The notes: generated by a model from the sequence alone, not told the origin. DNA of 61,484 nucleotides from Streptomyces aurantiacus (GCF_001418335.1 NZ_LIPP01000026.1:1-61484), one strand, 5' to 3'; positions 39,145 to 47,194 are shown, counted from the first letter of the stretch. Made by a program: numbers and translations.

Positions 39145-40838
39145 CACCCCCTGCGACCACGTCCCTGTACGCGGCCCGGCCGTGGGTCGCGCTCCTCGAT
39201 GAGGCCCAGCGCGGGCCCGTCAGCCCCGACGACTCACCCGTGCACGCCCTGCGCCGGGCCGTCGCCGAGAGCCCCGACCGCACCTTCCTCGCCTACTTCG
39301 ACGGACGCCTCAGCTACCGCGAGGTCGACGAGCTGAGCGACTCCGTCGCCGGACACCTCGCCGCCCGAGGCCTGGAGCGCGGCGACCGGGTCGCCGTCCT
39401 GCTGCAGAACTCCCCGCTCTTCGTGCTCGCCGTCCTCGGCGCCTGGAAGGCCGGCGCGACCGTCCTGCCCGTCAACCCCATGTACAAGTCGGGGGAGGTG
39501 ACCCACGTCCTGCGGGACGGCGAGGTCGCCGCGTTGATCTGTTCCGACCGGGCCTGGGACTCGTATCTGCGTGACACGGCCGCCGACTCGTCCGTACGCA
39601 TCGTGCTGACCGGCTGCGAACTGGACTTCCAGACGCGGGGCGACGCGCGCGTGCTGACGTTCGAGCGGCTGCCGCAGGCACCGGACGCCGACGACCTGGC
39701 GACCGTCGCGAAGGCCGGCCACAAGGCGCCCGGGGACGGGGACGGGGACGGAAGTCTCGGCTTCGGCCTCGGTCCTTCGGACATCGCGCTGATCAGCTAT
39801 ACCTCCGGCACCAGCGGCGCCCCCAAGGGAGCCACCAACACGCACGGCAACATCATGTACAACGCCGAGCGCCAGCGGACGGGCCTGGCCCTGCCCGAGG
39901 GGCCCGTGTACTTCGCGATGGCGCCGCTGTTCCACATCACCGGGATGGTCTGCCAGTTCATCGCGTGCCTCAACAGCGGCGGCACGCTCGTCCTCGCGTA
40001 CCGCTTCGAGTCGGGCGTCGTCCTCGACGCGTTCGCCGAGCACCGGCCGCACTACACGGTCGGCCCGTCGACGGCCTTCATGGCGCTGGCCGCGCACCCG
40101 TCCGTCACGCCGGACCACTTCTCCTCCTTCGTGAACATCTCCTCCGGCGGCGCCCCGCTGCCGCCCGCGCTCGTCGAGAAGTTCCGGGCCGGCTTCGGGC
40201 CGTACATCCGCAACGGCTACGGGCTCACCGAGTGCACCGCGCCCTGCGCCTCCGTGCCGCCCGGCCGGGAAGCGCCGGTCGACCCGGTCTCCGGGACGCT
40301 CGCCGTCGGAGTGCCCGGCCCCGACACCGTCGTACGCATCGTCGACGACCACGGTCAGGAGATGCCGTTCGGCGAGCAGGGCGAGATCCTCGTACGGGGT
40401 CCGCAGGTCGTGCCCGGCTACTGGCGGCGCCCCGAGGCCACCGCGGAGACCTTCCCGGACGGCGAACTGCGCACCGGTGACATCGGGTTCATGGACGCGG
40501 ACGGCTGGCTCTACGTGGTCGACCGCAAGAAGGACATGATCAACGCGTCCGGCTTCAAGGTGTGGCCGCGCGAGGTGGAGGACGTCCTCTACACCCACCC
40601 CGCCGTGCGCGAGGCGGCTGTCGTCGGGGTGCCCGACGGGTACCGCGGCGAGACCGTCAAGGCGTACATCAGCCTCCGGCCGGGCGCGGACGAGGACCCG
40701 GCTGCGTTCGCCGCGTACTGCAAGGAGAGACTGGCCGCCTACAAGTACCCGCGGCAGGTCGAGATCCTGCCCGACTTGCCGAAGACGGCCAGTGGGAAGA
40801 TCCTCCGTCGGGAACTGCGTTCCCGGCCGCCCGCGTAG
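39141..40838 (+). CDS. Acyl-CoA synthetase (AMP-forming)
   Basis: 565 residues, four-base overlap with the SDR gene. Activates a carboxylic acid to its CoA thioester through an acyl-adenylate. Seen: the phosphate-binding loop YTSGTSGAPKG (220-230), the A4-like MAPLFHITGMV, the A5 motif YIRNGYGLTECT, A7 GELRTGDIGFMDADG, A8 YVVDRKKDMINASGFKVWPR and the C-terminal catalytic Lys553 in PKTASGKILRRE. All are intact. A GDGDGDG stretch (about 198-204) is a low-complexity insert. It is likely controlled through the operator at 38315. Confidence 0.95.
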   Translation: MTPPATTSLYAARPWVALLDEAQRGPVSPDDSPVHALRRAVAESPDRTFLAYFDGRLSYREVDELSDSVAGHLAARGLERGDRVAVLLQNSPLFVLAVLGAWKAGATVLPVNPMYKSGEVTHVLRDGEVAALICSDRAWDSYLRDTAADSSVRIVLTGCELDFQTRGDARVLTFERLPQAPDADDLATVAKAGHKAPGDGDGDGSLGFGLGPSDIALISYTSGTSGAPKGATNTHGNIMYNAERQRTGLALPEGPVYFAMAPLFHITGMVCQFIACLNSGGTLVLAYRFESGVVLDAFAEHRPHYTVGPSTAFMALAAHPSVTPDHFSSFVNISSGGAPLPPALVEKFRAGFGPYIRNGYGLTECTAPCASVPPGREAPVDPVSGTLAVGVPGPDTVVRIVDDHGQEMPFGEQGEILVRGPQVVPGYWRRPEATAETFPDGELRTGDIGFMDADGWLYVVDRKKDMINASGFKVWPREVEDVLYTHPAVREAAVVGVPDGYRGETVKAYISLRPGADEDPAAFAAYCKERLAAYKYPRQVEILPDLPKTASGKILRRELRSRPPA

Positions 40839-40902
40839 AGCACCACGTGCGCGTGGAGCACCACGCGCGCGTAGAACCACACAAAGAGAAACTGGAAGGC
40901 AG

Positions 40903-41505
40903 GTGGCGGCAGTGCCCAGGACGACGGACGGGGACGGCACGCCCGTTCCGAGGCGGCTGCTGGCCGCCGCCACCCGGCTCTTCGCCGACCGCGGCTACGA
41001 CCGCACCTCGGTCCAGGAGATCGTCGAGGCGGCCGGCGTCACCAAAGGCGCGCTGTACCACTACTTCGGGTCCAAGGACGATCTGCTCCACGAGGTGTAC
41101 GCGCGCGTGCTGCGGGTGCAGCAGGAGCGGCTCGACTCCTTCGCGAACGCCGAGGCGCCGGTGGAGGAGCGGTTGCGGGGGGCCGCCGCCGATGTCGTCG
41201 TCACGACGATCGACAACCTCGACGACGCGTCGATCTTCTTCCGCTCGATGCATCACCTGAGCCCGGAGAAGAACAAGCAGGTACGGGCCGAGCGGCGGCG
41301 CTATCACGAGCGGTTCCGGGCGCTGATCGAGGAGGGGCAGGAGGCGGGGGTCTTCTCGAAGGAGACTCCGGCGGATCTTGTCGTCGACTATCACTTCGGC
41401 TCTGTGCATCACCTGTCGACGTGGTATCGGCCCGATGGGCCGCTCACGCAGCGGGAGGTCGCCGACCACTTGGCGGACCTGCTGCTGCGCGCGCTTCGCC
41501 CGTAG
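40903..41505 (+). CDS. TetR-family regulator (KstR2-like ligand domain)
   Basis: 200 residues from GTG 40903 (GTG 40912 also possible). The helix-turn-helix (about 14-58) has RRLLAAATRLFADRGYDRTS and VQEIVEAAGVTKGALYHYFG. The C-terminus (VVDYHFGSVHHLSTWYRPDG, PLTQREVADHLADLLLRAL) looks like the KstR2 group that binds CoA esters. It follows the ligase gene by 64 bases with short gcgcgtagagcaccac repeats between. Inferred: senses an acyl-CoA and represses operons bearing CATACCGACCGGT. Confidence 0.9.
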   Translation: MAAVPRTTDGDGTPVPRRLLAAATRLFADRGYDRTSVQEIVEAAGVTKGALYHYFGSKDDLLHEVYARVLRVQQERLDSFANAEAPVEERLRGAAADVVVTTIDNLDDASIFFRSMHHLSPEKNKQVRAERRRYHERFRALIEEGQEAGVFSKETPADLVVDYHFGSVHHLSTWYRPDGPLTQREVADHLADLLLRALRP

Positions 41506-41537
41506 GGCGTCGGGGGGTTCGGCCCCCGCCGCCCTTT

Positions 41538-41556
41538 CTGGGGGCTGCGCCCCCAG
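41538..41556. terminator. Hairpin within a common streptomycete repeat
   Basis: CTGGGGGC-TGC-GCCCCCAG, an eight-pair stem between the convergent tetR and PEBP genes. It belongs to a repeat block (41538-41612) that also reads cctgaacggcctcgtcctc and aaacgccggacgggctgg. Confidence 0.7.
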
Positions 41557-41587
41557 ACCCCCGCTATCGGCCTGAACGGCCTCGTCC

Positions 41588-42148
41588 TCAAACGCCGGAC
41601 GGGCTGGAAGATGCCGGCGTCTCCGCGGTGGCCACGAGTGTCGCCCGGCCCAGGATGTGGGACGCGATCGTGAAGCCGAGGTACGCCGGAGTGCCCTCGG
41701 CGGGGACGCCGATGTCCGGTATGTCCAGCGCGTGCACGGTGATGAAGTAGCGGTGCGGGCCGTGCCCGGCCGGCGGTGCCCCGCCGATGAAGCGGGCCAT
41801 CCGCGCGTCGTTCGGCAGTTGGAAGGCACCGGCCGGCAGGCCCGAGCCGCTGTCGTCGCCGGCGCCCTCGGGCAGGTCGGTGACGTCCGCCGGGATGTTC
41901 GCGACGGCCCAGTGCCAGAAGCCGGACTGCGTCGGCGCGTCCGGGTCGTACACGGTCACCGCGTAGCCCCGCGTGCCCTCGGGCGCGCCGGACCAGCTCA
42001 GCTGCGGCGAGCGGTCCTCGCCGCCCGGAACCCCGGACACGCCCGACAGCTGCGCGGCGGGCAACGCCTCCCCGGCCCGCACGCTGGTGCTGGTCACGGT
42101 GAAGGCGGGTACCGACGGCAGCCCGGCGAAGGGATCGTTCTGGTTCAT
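41588..42148 (-). CDS. PEBP-family (YbhB/YbcL-type) protein
   Basis: 186 residues. The phosphatidylethanolamine-binding fold is recognised by RSPQLSWSGAPEGTRGYAVT, the ligand-site DPDAP, FWHWAVANIPADVTDLPEGA and GPHRYFITVHALD. The length matches bacterial YbhB proteins. The role is unknown; bacterial members resemble Raf kinase inhibitor proteins. The last residues (PSGV) and the stop come from a dispersed intergenic repeat. It is divergent from a GntR gene and probably regulated by it through the AATCGATT repeats. Confidence 0.92.
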   Translation of the reverse strand: MNQNDPFAGLPSVPAFTVTSTSVRAGEALPAAQLSGVSGVPGGEDRSPQLSWSGAPEGTRGYAVTVYDPDAPTQSGFWHWAVANIPADVTDLPEGAGDDSGSGLPAGAFQLPNDARMARFIGGAPPAGHGPHRYFITVHALDIPDIGVPAEGTPAYLGFTIASHILGRATLVATAETPASSSPSGV

Positions 42149-42184
42149 TGCTCTGGGTTCCTCTCCTTGGGCGATCGGTCGATC

Positions 42185-42220
42185 GCAGAATCGATTATTA
42201 CATTAAGAATCGATTTTCTG
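42185..42220. promoter_or_regulatory. Double AATCGATT operator between PEBP and gntR-like genes
   Basis: AATCGATT occurs at 42189-42196 and 42208-42215, inside larger near-inverted arms GCAGAATCGATT and AATCGATTTTCTGC. Candidate GntR binding region serving both divergent genes. Confidence 0.6.
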
Positions 42221-42233
42221 CTACCGTCGACCC

Positions 42234-42887
42234 ATGACAGGACGCGGATCACCATCGGAGCGGCTCTACACCACGCTGCGCGCGGCCATCCTGAACGGGG
42301 TGTTCGCGCCGGAACAGGCGCTCAAGCCGCAGGAACTGGCGAACGCCGAGAAGGTCAGCCTCGCCGTCGCACGTGAGGCGCTGCTCCGTCTGGTGGGCGA
42401 GGGCCTGGCGACCCGGCTGCCGAACCGGGGCTTCGCGGTCCCCGCGGTCAACGCCGAGCGCTGGCAGCAGATCGCGGAGGCGCGGGCCCTCACCGAGCCG
42501 GTGATGCTCCGGCTGTCGATCGAGCGGGGCGGCGTCGACTGGGAGGTACGGGTCCGGGCGGCTCACCACCACCTCGCCCGTACGCCACCTTGGGAACCGG
42601 GCGGCGCGTTCGTCTCCGACGAGTGGTCCGAGGCGCACCGCCAGTTCCACCGCGCGCTGCTGGAGGGCTGCGGCAACCCGGTGCTTCTGGACGGCTTCGA
42701 TCGCACGTGGACCGCGAGTGAGCTGGCCCGGCGCTGGTCCGGCGCCATCCTCCCCGAGCGGGACGGCCCGGCCGAGCACGCCGCTCTTGAGGAGGCCGCC
42801 CTGAGCCGGGACGCCGAACGCGCCGCCGGCCTGCTCGCCCGGCATGTCCTGCACACCGCCCAGGGCCTGACCGCCCACAAGGACTGA
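42234..42887 (+). CDS. GntR/FadR-family regulator
   Basis: 217 residues. The winged helix (about 5-70) has SERLYTTLRAAILNGVFAPE, LKPQELANAEKVSLAVAREA and LLRLVGEGLATRLPNRGFAV. The C-terminal FCD-type helical domain has ALTEPVMLRLSIERGG and EAHRQFHRALLEGCGNPVLL, with the metal/ligand-binding His pattern. TACCGT ends six bases before the ATG, suggesting a leaderless transcript. Likely autoregulated and controlling the PEBP gene. Confidence 0.9.
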   Translation: MTGRGSPSERLYTTLRAAILNGVFAPEQALKPQELANAEKVSLAVAREALLRLVGEGLATRLPNRGFAVPAVNAERWQQIAEARALTEPVMLRLSIERGGVDWEVRVRAAHHHLARTPPWEPGGAFVSDEWSEAHRQFHRALLEGCGNPVLLDGFDRTWTASELARRWSGAILPERDGPAEHAALEEAALSRDAERAAGLLARHVLHTAQGLTAHKD

Positions 42888-42894
42888 CCACCCG

Positions 42895-42909
42895 CCGGGG
42901 CTACCCCGG
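42895..42909. terminator. Short GC hairpin after the gntR-like gene
   Basis: CCGGGG-CTA-CCCCGG, six pairs, between the gntR-like gene and the SalK-like gene. Confidence 0.4.
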
Positions 42910-42954
42910 TCAACTGCTGCATTTAGCTGATACGCATATATATAGGAGATAAAC

Positions 42955-43833
42955 GTGGATACGTACGCAGGCACGGACATGGTCATGGGTGCCGGTCGTC
43001 GCTGCCACAACGCCGTCAGCCCCCTCCACCGGGCGGGCTACTTCGCGCCGGAGCCGACGGACGAACTCGCGGCGCTCGGGCTGGAGCGTGGGTCCATGAC
43101 CTACCTCGCGGGCCGCGCGGCCCCGCTCGGGGCGGTCGGGGCCGGCACCGTCACGGCGACGTTCTACAACTTCAACCATGAGCACGTGGCGCGGAGCATC
43201 CCCGCGGCCTGGACGGTCACCACCCCGGAGGCGGTGCTCGCCGCACGGTTGCGCGGCGCGGACGGGATGCTGCGGCGGCTGCTCGGGGAGGACGCACTCG
43301 CGTCGAAGGAGATGGCCGAGGCGGCCGAGCTGGCGCTGCGTGCCACCGAGGGGTGCCAGCGGCAGGCACGGCCTTTGTACGCCGCGAATGCCGAACTCCC
43401 CGTGCCCGAGGAGCCGCACCTGGCCCTGTGGCACGCCGCGACGCTGCTGCGCGAGCACCGGGGCGACGGTCACCTCGCGGCTCTGCTGACGGCCGGCCTC
43501 TCCGGGATCGAGGCGCTGGTCCTGCACAACGCCACCGGTACGGCGCCGACTTCGGCGGTGTTCCTGCGGACCCGCGGCTGGTCCGCCGAGCAGTGGGCCG
43601 CCGCCCGGGACCGGTTGCGCGAGCGCGGTCTGCTGGACGGGGCGGGGGACCTCACGGAGGCGGGCGTGGCCCTGCGCGAGGAGGCCGAGACGCTCACCGA
43701 CCGCCTGGACGTCGCTCCGTACGAACACCTCGGTCCCGCTGCCACCGAGCGCCTCACCGAGCTGGCCGGCGCCTTCACCGGGATCGTGACGGCCGCGGGT
43801 GCCTTTCCCGCACAGGCCTTCGGCAGGGGCTGA
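42955..43833 (+). CDS. SalK-like / SCO6745-family helix-turn-helix protein
   Basis: 292 residues from GTG 42955, with ggag at 42944-42947. Family features: the N-terminal CHNAVSPLHRAGYFAPEPT and MTYLAGRAAPLGAVGAGTV and ATFYNFNHEHVARSIPAAWT, and a C-terminal winged-helix-like part (FLRTRGWSAEQWAAARDRLR). Actinobacterial proteins of this family are annotated SalK but their function is unknown. The upstream sequence is strikingly AT-rich (gcatatatatagg), pointing to a strong own promoter. Confidence 0.85.
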   Translation: MDTYAGTDMVMGAGRRCHNAVSPLHRAGYFAPEPTDELAALGLERGSMTYLAGRAAPLGAVGAGTVTATFYNFNHEHVARSIPAAWTVTTPEAVLAARLRGADGMLRRLLGEDALASKEMAEAAELALRATEGCQRQARPLYAANAELPVPEEPHLALWHAATLLREHRGDGHLAALLTAGLSGIEALVLHNATGTAPTSAVFLRTRGWSAEQWAAARDRLRERGLLDGAGDLTEAGVALREEAETLTDRLDVAPYEHLGPAATERLTELAGAFTGIVTAAGAFPAQAFGRG

Positions 43834-43857
43834 GGGGGCGCGAACAGGGGCCCCTCA
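43831..43857. terminator. Terminator between SalK-like and acyl-CoA dehydrogenase genes
   Basis: TGAGGGG ... CCCCTCA hairpin beginning at the stop codon, between convergent genes. Confidence 0.6.
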
Positions 43858-43904
43858 ACCCTTCCGTTCCAGTGGTCGTCGCAACACCCCTCGGCCCGCG
43901 TCGA

Positions 43905-45155
43905 TCAGGCGTACTTCTTCAGCTCGTTGCGTGCCAGTGAGCGCTGGTGCACCTCGTCCGGGCCGTCGGCCAGCTTCAGGGTGCGGGCGCCCGCCCACAG
44001 TTCGGCCAGCGGGAAGTCCTGGCTGACGCCACCCGCGCCGTGCAACTGGATCGCCTTGTCGATGATGTCGACCACGGTACGAGGCGTGGCGATCTTGATG
44101 GCCTGGATCTCGGTGTGCGCGCCCCTGTTGCCGACGGTGTCCATCATCCAGGCCGTCTTGAGGACCAGCAGACGAAGCTGCTCGACGGCCACCCGCGCGT
44201 CCGCGATCCAGTTGTGCACGACCCCCTGCTGGGCCAGCGACTTGCCGAAGGCCTCACGGGAGACCGCCCGCCGGCACATCAGCTCGATCGCCCGCTCGGC
44301 CATGCCGATCAGCCGCATGCAGTGGTGGATACGGCCGGGACCGAGCCGCGCCTGGGCGATGGCGAAGCCGCCGCCCTCCTCGCCGACGAGGTTCGTGACC
44401 GGGACCCGCGCACCGTGGAAGACGACCTCCGCGTGGCCCCCGTGGGAGTGGTCCTCGTAGCCGTACACCTGCATGGCCCGCCTGATCTCGACACCCGGAG
44501 TGTCGCGCGGTACCAGCACCATCGACTGCTGGCGGCGGATGTCGGACCCCTGCGGGTCCGTCTTGCCCATCACGATGAAGATCTTGCAGTCGGGGTTCAT
44601 GGCCCCGGAGATGTACCACTTGCGCCCGGTGATCACGTACTCGTCCGTGCCGTCGGCGCCGGCCGTACTGTCCGTACCGGCCGTGGTGCGCTCGATCCGC
44701 GTGGTGATGTTCGTGGCGTCGGACGAGGCCACCTCGGGCTCGGTCATCGCGAACGCCGAACGAATCTCGCCGGCGAGCAGCGGCTCCAGCCACTGCTTGC
44801 GCTGCTGCTCGTCGCCGAACTGGCTGAGCACCTCCATGTTGCCGGTGTCGGGCGCCGCGCAGTTCAGCGCGGTGGGCGCCAACTGCGGGGAACGGCCGGT
44901 GATCTCGGCGAGCGGCGCGTACTGGAGGTTCGTCAGCCCGGCCCCGTACTCGGAGTCCGGCAGGAAGAGGTTCCACAGGCCCTGACGGCGGGCCTCGGCC
45001 TTCAGCTCCTCGACCACGGCAGGGGTGTCCCACGGCGAGGCCAGCCGCTCACGCTGCTCGTGGGCGACCGCCTCCGCCGGATAGACGTACTCGTCCATGA
45101 AGGCGAGGAGCTTGGCACGCAGTTCCTCGGTGCGTGCGTCGAATGCGAAGTCCAT
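43905..45155 (-). CDS. Acyl-CoA dehydrogenase of the ACAD10/ACAD11-like group
   Basis: 416 residues. Seen: LPDSEYGAGLTNLQYAPLAE, the flavin-site SAFAMTEPEVASSDATNITT and GRKWYISGAMNPDCKIFIVM, and RLGPGRIHHCMRLIGMAERA, SREAFGKSLAQQGVVHNWIA, QLHGAGGVSQDFPLAELWAG. The C-terminal catalytic-base region reads LADGPDEVHQRSLAR, with Asp397 where many relatives have Glu. Such ACADs pair with a kinase. The phosphotransferase gene ends six bases upstream, so both are one operon. A Thr/Ala/Asp insert (TTAGTDSTAGADGTD) interrupts the beta domain. Confidence 0.94.
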   Translation of the reverse strand: MDFAFDARTEELRAKLLAFMDEYVYPAEAVAHEQRERLASPWDTPAVVEELKAEARRQGLWNLFLPDSEYGAGLTNLQYAPLAEITGRSPQLAPTALNCAAPDTGNMEVLSQFGDEQQRKQWLEPLLAGEIRSAFAMTEPEVASSDATNITTRIERTTAGTDSTAGADGTDEYVITGRKWYISGAMNPDCKIFIVMGKTDPQGSDIRRQQSMVLVPRDTPGVEIRRAMQVYGYEDHSHGGHAEVVFHGARVPVTNLVGEEGGGFAIAQARLGPGRIHHCMRLIGMAERAIELMCRRAVSREAFGKSLAQQGVVHNWIADARVAVEQLRLLVLKTAWMMDTVGNRGAHTEIQAIKIATPRTVVDIIDKAIQLHGAGGVSQDFPLAELWAGARTLKLADGPDEVHQRSLARNELKKYA

Positions 45156-45161
45156 GATCCG

Positions 45162-46184
45162 TCAGCCTTCCTGAAGGGTGGTCAGGCCGTGCTCGATGAA
45201 CACGGGGACCAGGTCGCCGATGAGGTCGAAGCCCGCGCCGACGGTCTGGCCGAGCGTGTAGCGGTAGTGGATGCCCTCCAGGATCACGGCGAGCTTGAAC
45301 CACGCGAACGCCGTGTACCAGGCGACGGCGGACACGTCGCGCCCCGAGCGCGTGGCGTACCGCTCGATCAGCTCGGCCGGCTCGGGGTGCCCGGCGGCCG
45401 TCGCGGTCGTGGAGACGGGGGAGTCGGGAATCCCCAGCGGAATGCTGTACATGGCCAGCAGGCCCAGGTCGGTGAGCGGGTCGCCCAGCGTGGACATCTC
45501 CCAGTCGAGGACCGCCGTGATCCGGTCGTCCGCGCCGACCAGCACGTTGTCGAGGCGGTAGTCGCCGTGCACGACCGTGGCCGTGGGGGAGTGCGGCAGC
45601 TCGCGCCCCAGCGCGGCGTGCAACTCGTCGATCCCGGCCAGCTCGCGGTTGCGGGAGGCGTCCAACTGCTTGCCCCAGCGCCGCAGTTGCCGGTCGAGGA
45701 AGCCCTCGGGCCGGCCGAAGTCGGCGAGGCCCACCGCGGCGGGGTCCACAGCGTGCAGGTCGACCAGGGTGTCGACGAGGCCGAGAACCGCGTCGCGCGT
45801 GCGCCGCGGACCGAGCGGAGTCAGCTGCTCGGCGGTCCGGTAGGGCGTGCCCTCCACGAAGTCCATGACGTAGAAGGGCGCGCCCAGAACCTCCGTGTCC
45901 TCGCAGAGCAGCAGGGTCCGCGGCACGGGTACGGCGGTCGGGTGCAGCGCGCTGATCACCCGGTGCTCGCGCTTCATGTCGTGCGCGGTCGCCAGTACAT
46001 GACCCAGCGGAGGGCGGCGCACGACCCACTTCGAGGCGCCGTCCGTCACCGCGTACGTGAGGTTCGACCGTCCGCCCTCGATCAGCCGGCCGGTCAACGG
46101 GCCGTGGACCAGCCCGGGCCGCTCGCTGTCGAGCAGGCCGCGCAGCCGGTCGAGATCGAGACCCGGCGGGTGGTCTGGACTCAT
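45162..46184 (-). CDS. APH-fold phosphotransferase, ACAD10/11-kinase-like
   Basis: 340 residues from ATG 46184 after ggagg. Kinase fold: nucleotide loop GPLTGRLIEGGRSNLTYAVT, the beta-strand Lys region SKWVVRRPPLGHVLATAHDM, the catalytic loop HGDYRLDN (His206-Asn213) and the metal-binding DWEMSTLGDPLTDLG (Asp227). This matches the aminoglycoside-phosphotransferase-like domain fused to ACAD in animal ACAD10/11 and the LvaA-type kinases of 4-hydroxyacyl-CoA catabolism. It is cotranscribed with the acyl-CoA dehydrogenase. Inferred: phosphorylates the hydroxyl of a 4-hydroxyacyl-CoA so the ACAD partner can process it. An antibiotic-resistance role is unlikely. Confidence 0.9.
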   Translation of the reverse strand: MSPDHPPGLDLDRLRGLLDSERPGLVHGPLTGRLIEGGRSNLTYAVTDGASKWVVRRPPLGHVLATAHDMKREHRVISALHPTAVPVPRTLLLCEDTEVLGAPFYVMDFVEGTPYRTAEQLTPLGPRRTRDAVLGLVDTLVDLHAVDPAAVGLADFGRPEGFLDRQLRRWGKQLDASRNRELAGIDELHAALGRELPHSPTATVVHGDYRLDNVLVGADDRITAVLDWEMSTLGDPLTDLGLLAMYSIPLGIPDSPVSTTATAAGHPEPAELIERYATRSGRDVSAVAWYTAFAWFKLAVILEGIHYRYTLGQTVGAGFDLIGDLVPVFIEHGLTTLQEG

Positions 46185-46227
46185 CGTGTTGCCTCCGTAG
46201 GCGGGAACAATGACTCCCCACATGATG

Positions 46228-46243
46228 CCGACCGGTCGGTATG
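46228..46243. promoter_or_regulatory. TetR-type operator upstream of the kinase-ACAD operon
   Basis: Minus strand CATACCGACCGGTCGG, with the 13-base word shared with 14785 and 38315. The core CCGACCGGTCGG is a perfect 12-bp palindrome. It lies 43 bases before the kinase start. Confidence 0.7.
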
Positions 46244-46329
46244 CCGTCCAGTGGGCGAACGAAACGTGACCGGCGTCTCGGCCGTCCCCGAGTGCCCCGG
46301 AAGGCCGCACAGCGCTCCACCGGGACTTC

Positions 46330-46400
46330 ACAGCACCTCGCAGCAGCACCTCACTGCACCTCACTGCACCTCTCAGCACCTCACAGTGTTTCTCAGTGCT
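46330..46400. repeat. Degenerate 10-11-bp tandem repeats (cacctcactg)
   Basis: About six units between the operator at 46228 and the DUF202 stop at 46401. Confidence 0.65.
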
Positions 46401-46745
46401 TCAGAGGACGAGTGCCGTCGCGCAGACCGCCAGCGCGATCGTGCACAGGGCCGCGGCGCTCGCATGCCTCGGCGTGAACACCGCCGGCGGCACCGCCCCG
46501 GACAGGGTACGAATCCGCCGGTGCGCCACGCCGAGGAACCCCAGCCACAGCCCGCAGCAGAGCGCGCACACCACGAACGTCGTCACGCCCGGCCCCCCGC
46601 GCAGCGCCGACTTCCCCGCGAGCACGGCGACCACGGTCGCCGCCAGGGTCGTACGCCGCCAGGCCAGCCGCGTACGTTCCGGCTGCAGTCCGGGGTCCCG
46701 GGGGGAGTGGTCGCTGTCTTCGGGACCCCGGTCCTGTGCCGTCAT
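46401..46745 (-). CDS. DUF202 membrane protein (second of pair)
   Basis: 114 residues. The ATG overlaps the preceding DUF202 stop (ATGA). The soluble N-terminus leads to the DUF202 motif ERTRLAWRRTTLAATVVAVL, followed by two more membrane helices (VTTFVVCALCCGLWLGFLG, ASAAALCTIALAVCATALVL). Function unknown. Confidence 0.88.
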   Translation of the reverse strand: MTAQDRGPEDSDHSPRDPGLQPERTRLAWRRTTLAATVVAVLAGKSALRGGPGVTTFVVCALCCGLWLGFLGVAHRRIRTLSGAVPPAVFTPRHASAAALCTIALAVCATALVL

Positions 46746-47134
46746 CCCTCCCACCCGACCAGCACGACCACCACCATCGCGACGGCCACCAGAGCCACAC
46801 CGATGCTCAGCAGGGCCGGGAAACGGGACACCGGCAGGTCCTCGCCCCGGCGCATCGCGCGCTCGCAGCGGACCCAGTGGTTCACCGCGCGCAACGCGCA
46901 CAGCACCCCCGCGGCCAGCAGCCCGAGCGCCAGCCCGACCCGCCAGGCCCATCGCAGATCGGGCAGGAACTGGTCCACCGCGAAACCGCCGCCGATCAGG
47001 GCGAGCGAGGTCCGCAGCCACGCCAGGAACGTCCGCTCGTTCGCCAGCGAGAACCGGTAGTCGGGGGTGGCCCCCTCTTCCCCGATCCGCTCGGGTGCGA
47101 ACCACAACCGGACGTTCCGCACAAATTCGATCAC
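46742..47134 (-). CDS. DUF202/YidH-family membrane protein (first of pair)
   Basis: 130 residues. The N-terminal amphipathic segment is VRNVRLWFAPERIGEEGATP. The family signature SLANERTFLAWLRTSLALIG opens the first of three membrane helices, followed by AWRVGLALGLLAAGVLCALR and LLSIGVALVAVAMVVVVLVG. Translationally coupled to a second DUF202 protein, a common arrangement. Role unknown. Confidence 0.9.
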   Translation of the reverse strand: MIEFVRNVRLWFAPERIGEEGATPDYRFSLANERTFLAWLRTSLALIGGGFAVDQFLPDLRWAWRVGLALGLLAAGVLCALRAVNHWVRCERAMRRGEDLPVSRFPALLSIGVALVAVAMVVVVLVGWEG

Positions 47135-47194
47135 GCCTGCGACCCTACCGGGGCGGCATGCTCCGGCAGGGTCGCGGGAAACTGCGCGACGACC

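Noticed and set aside
45162..46184. Aminoglycoside resistance kinase
   Set aside because: The APH-fold motifs are shared with ACAD10/11-type kinases, and the six-base distance to an acyl-CoA dehydrogenase makes a metabolic role far more likely.
43947..47060. A 1037-codon plus-strand frame across the acyl-CoA dehydrogenase, kinase and DUF202 genes
   Set aside because: Antisense shadow of four convincing minus-strand genes.
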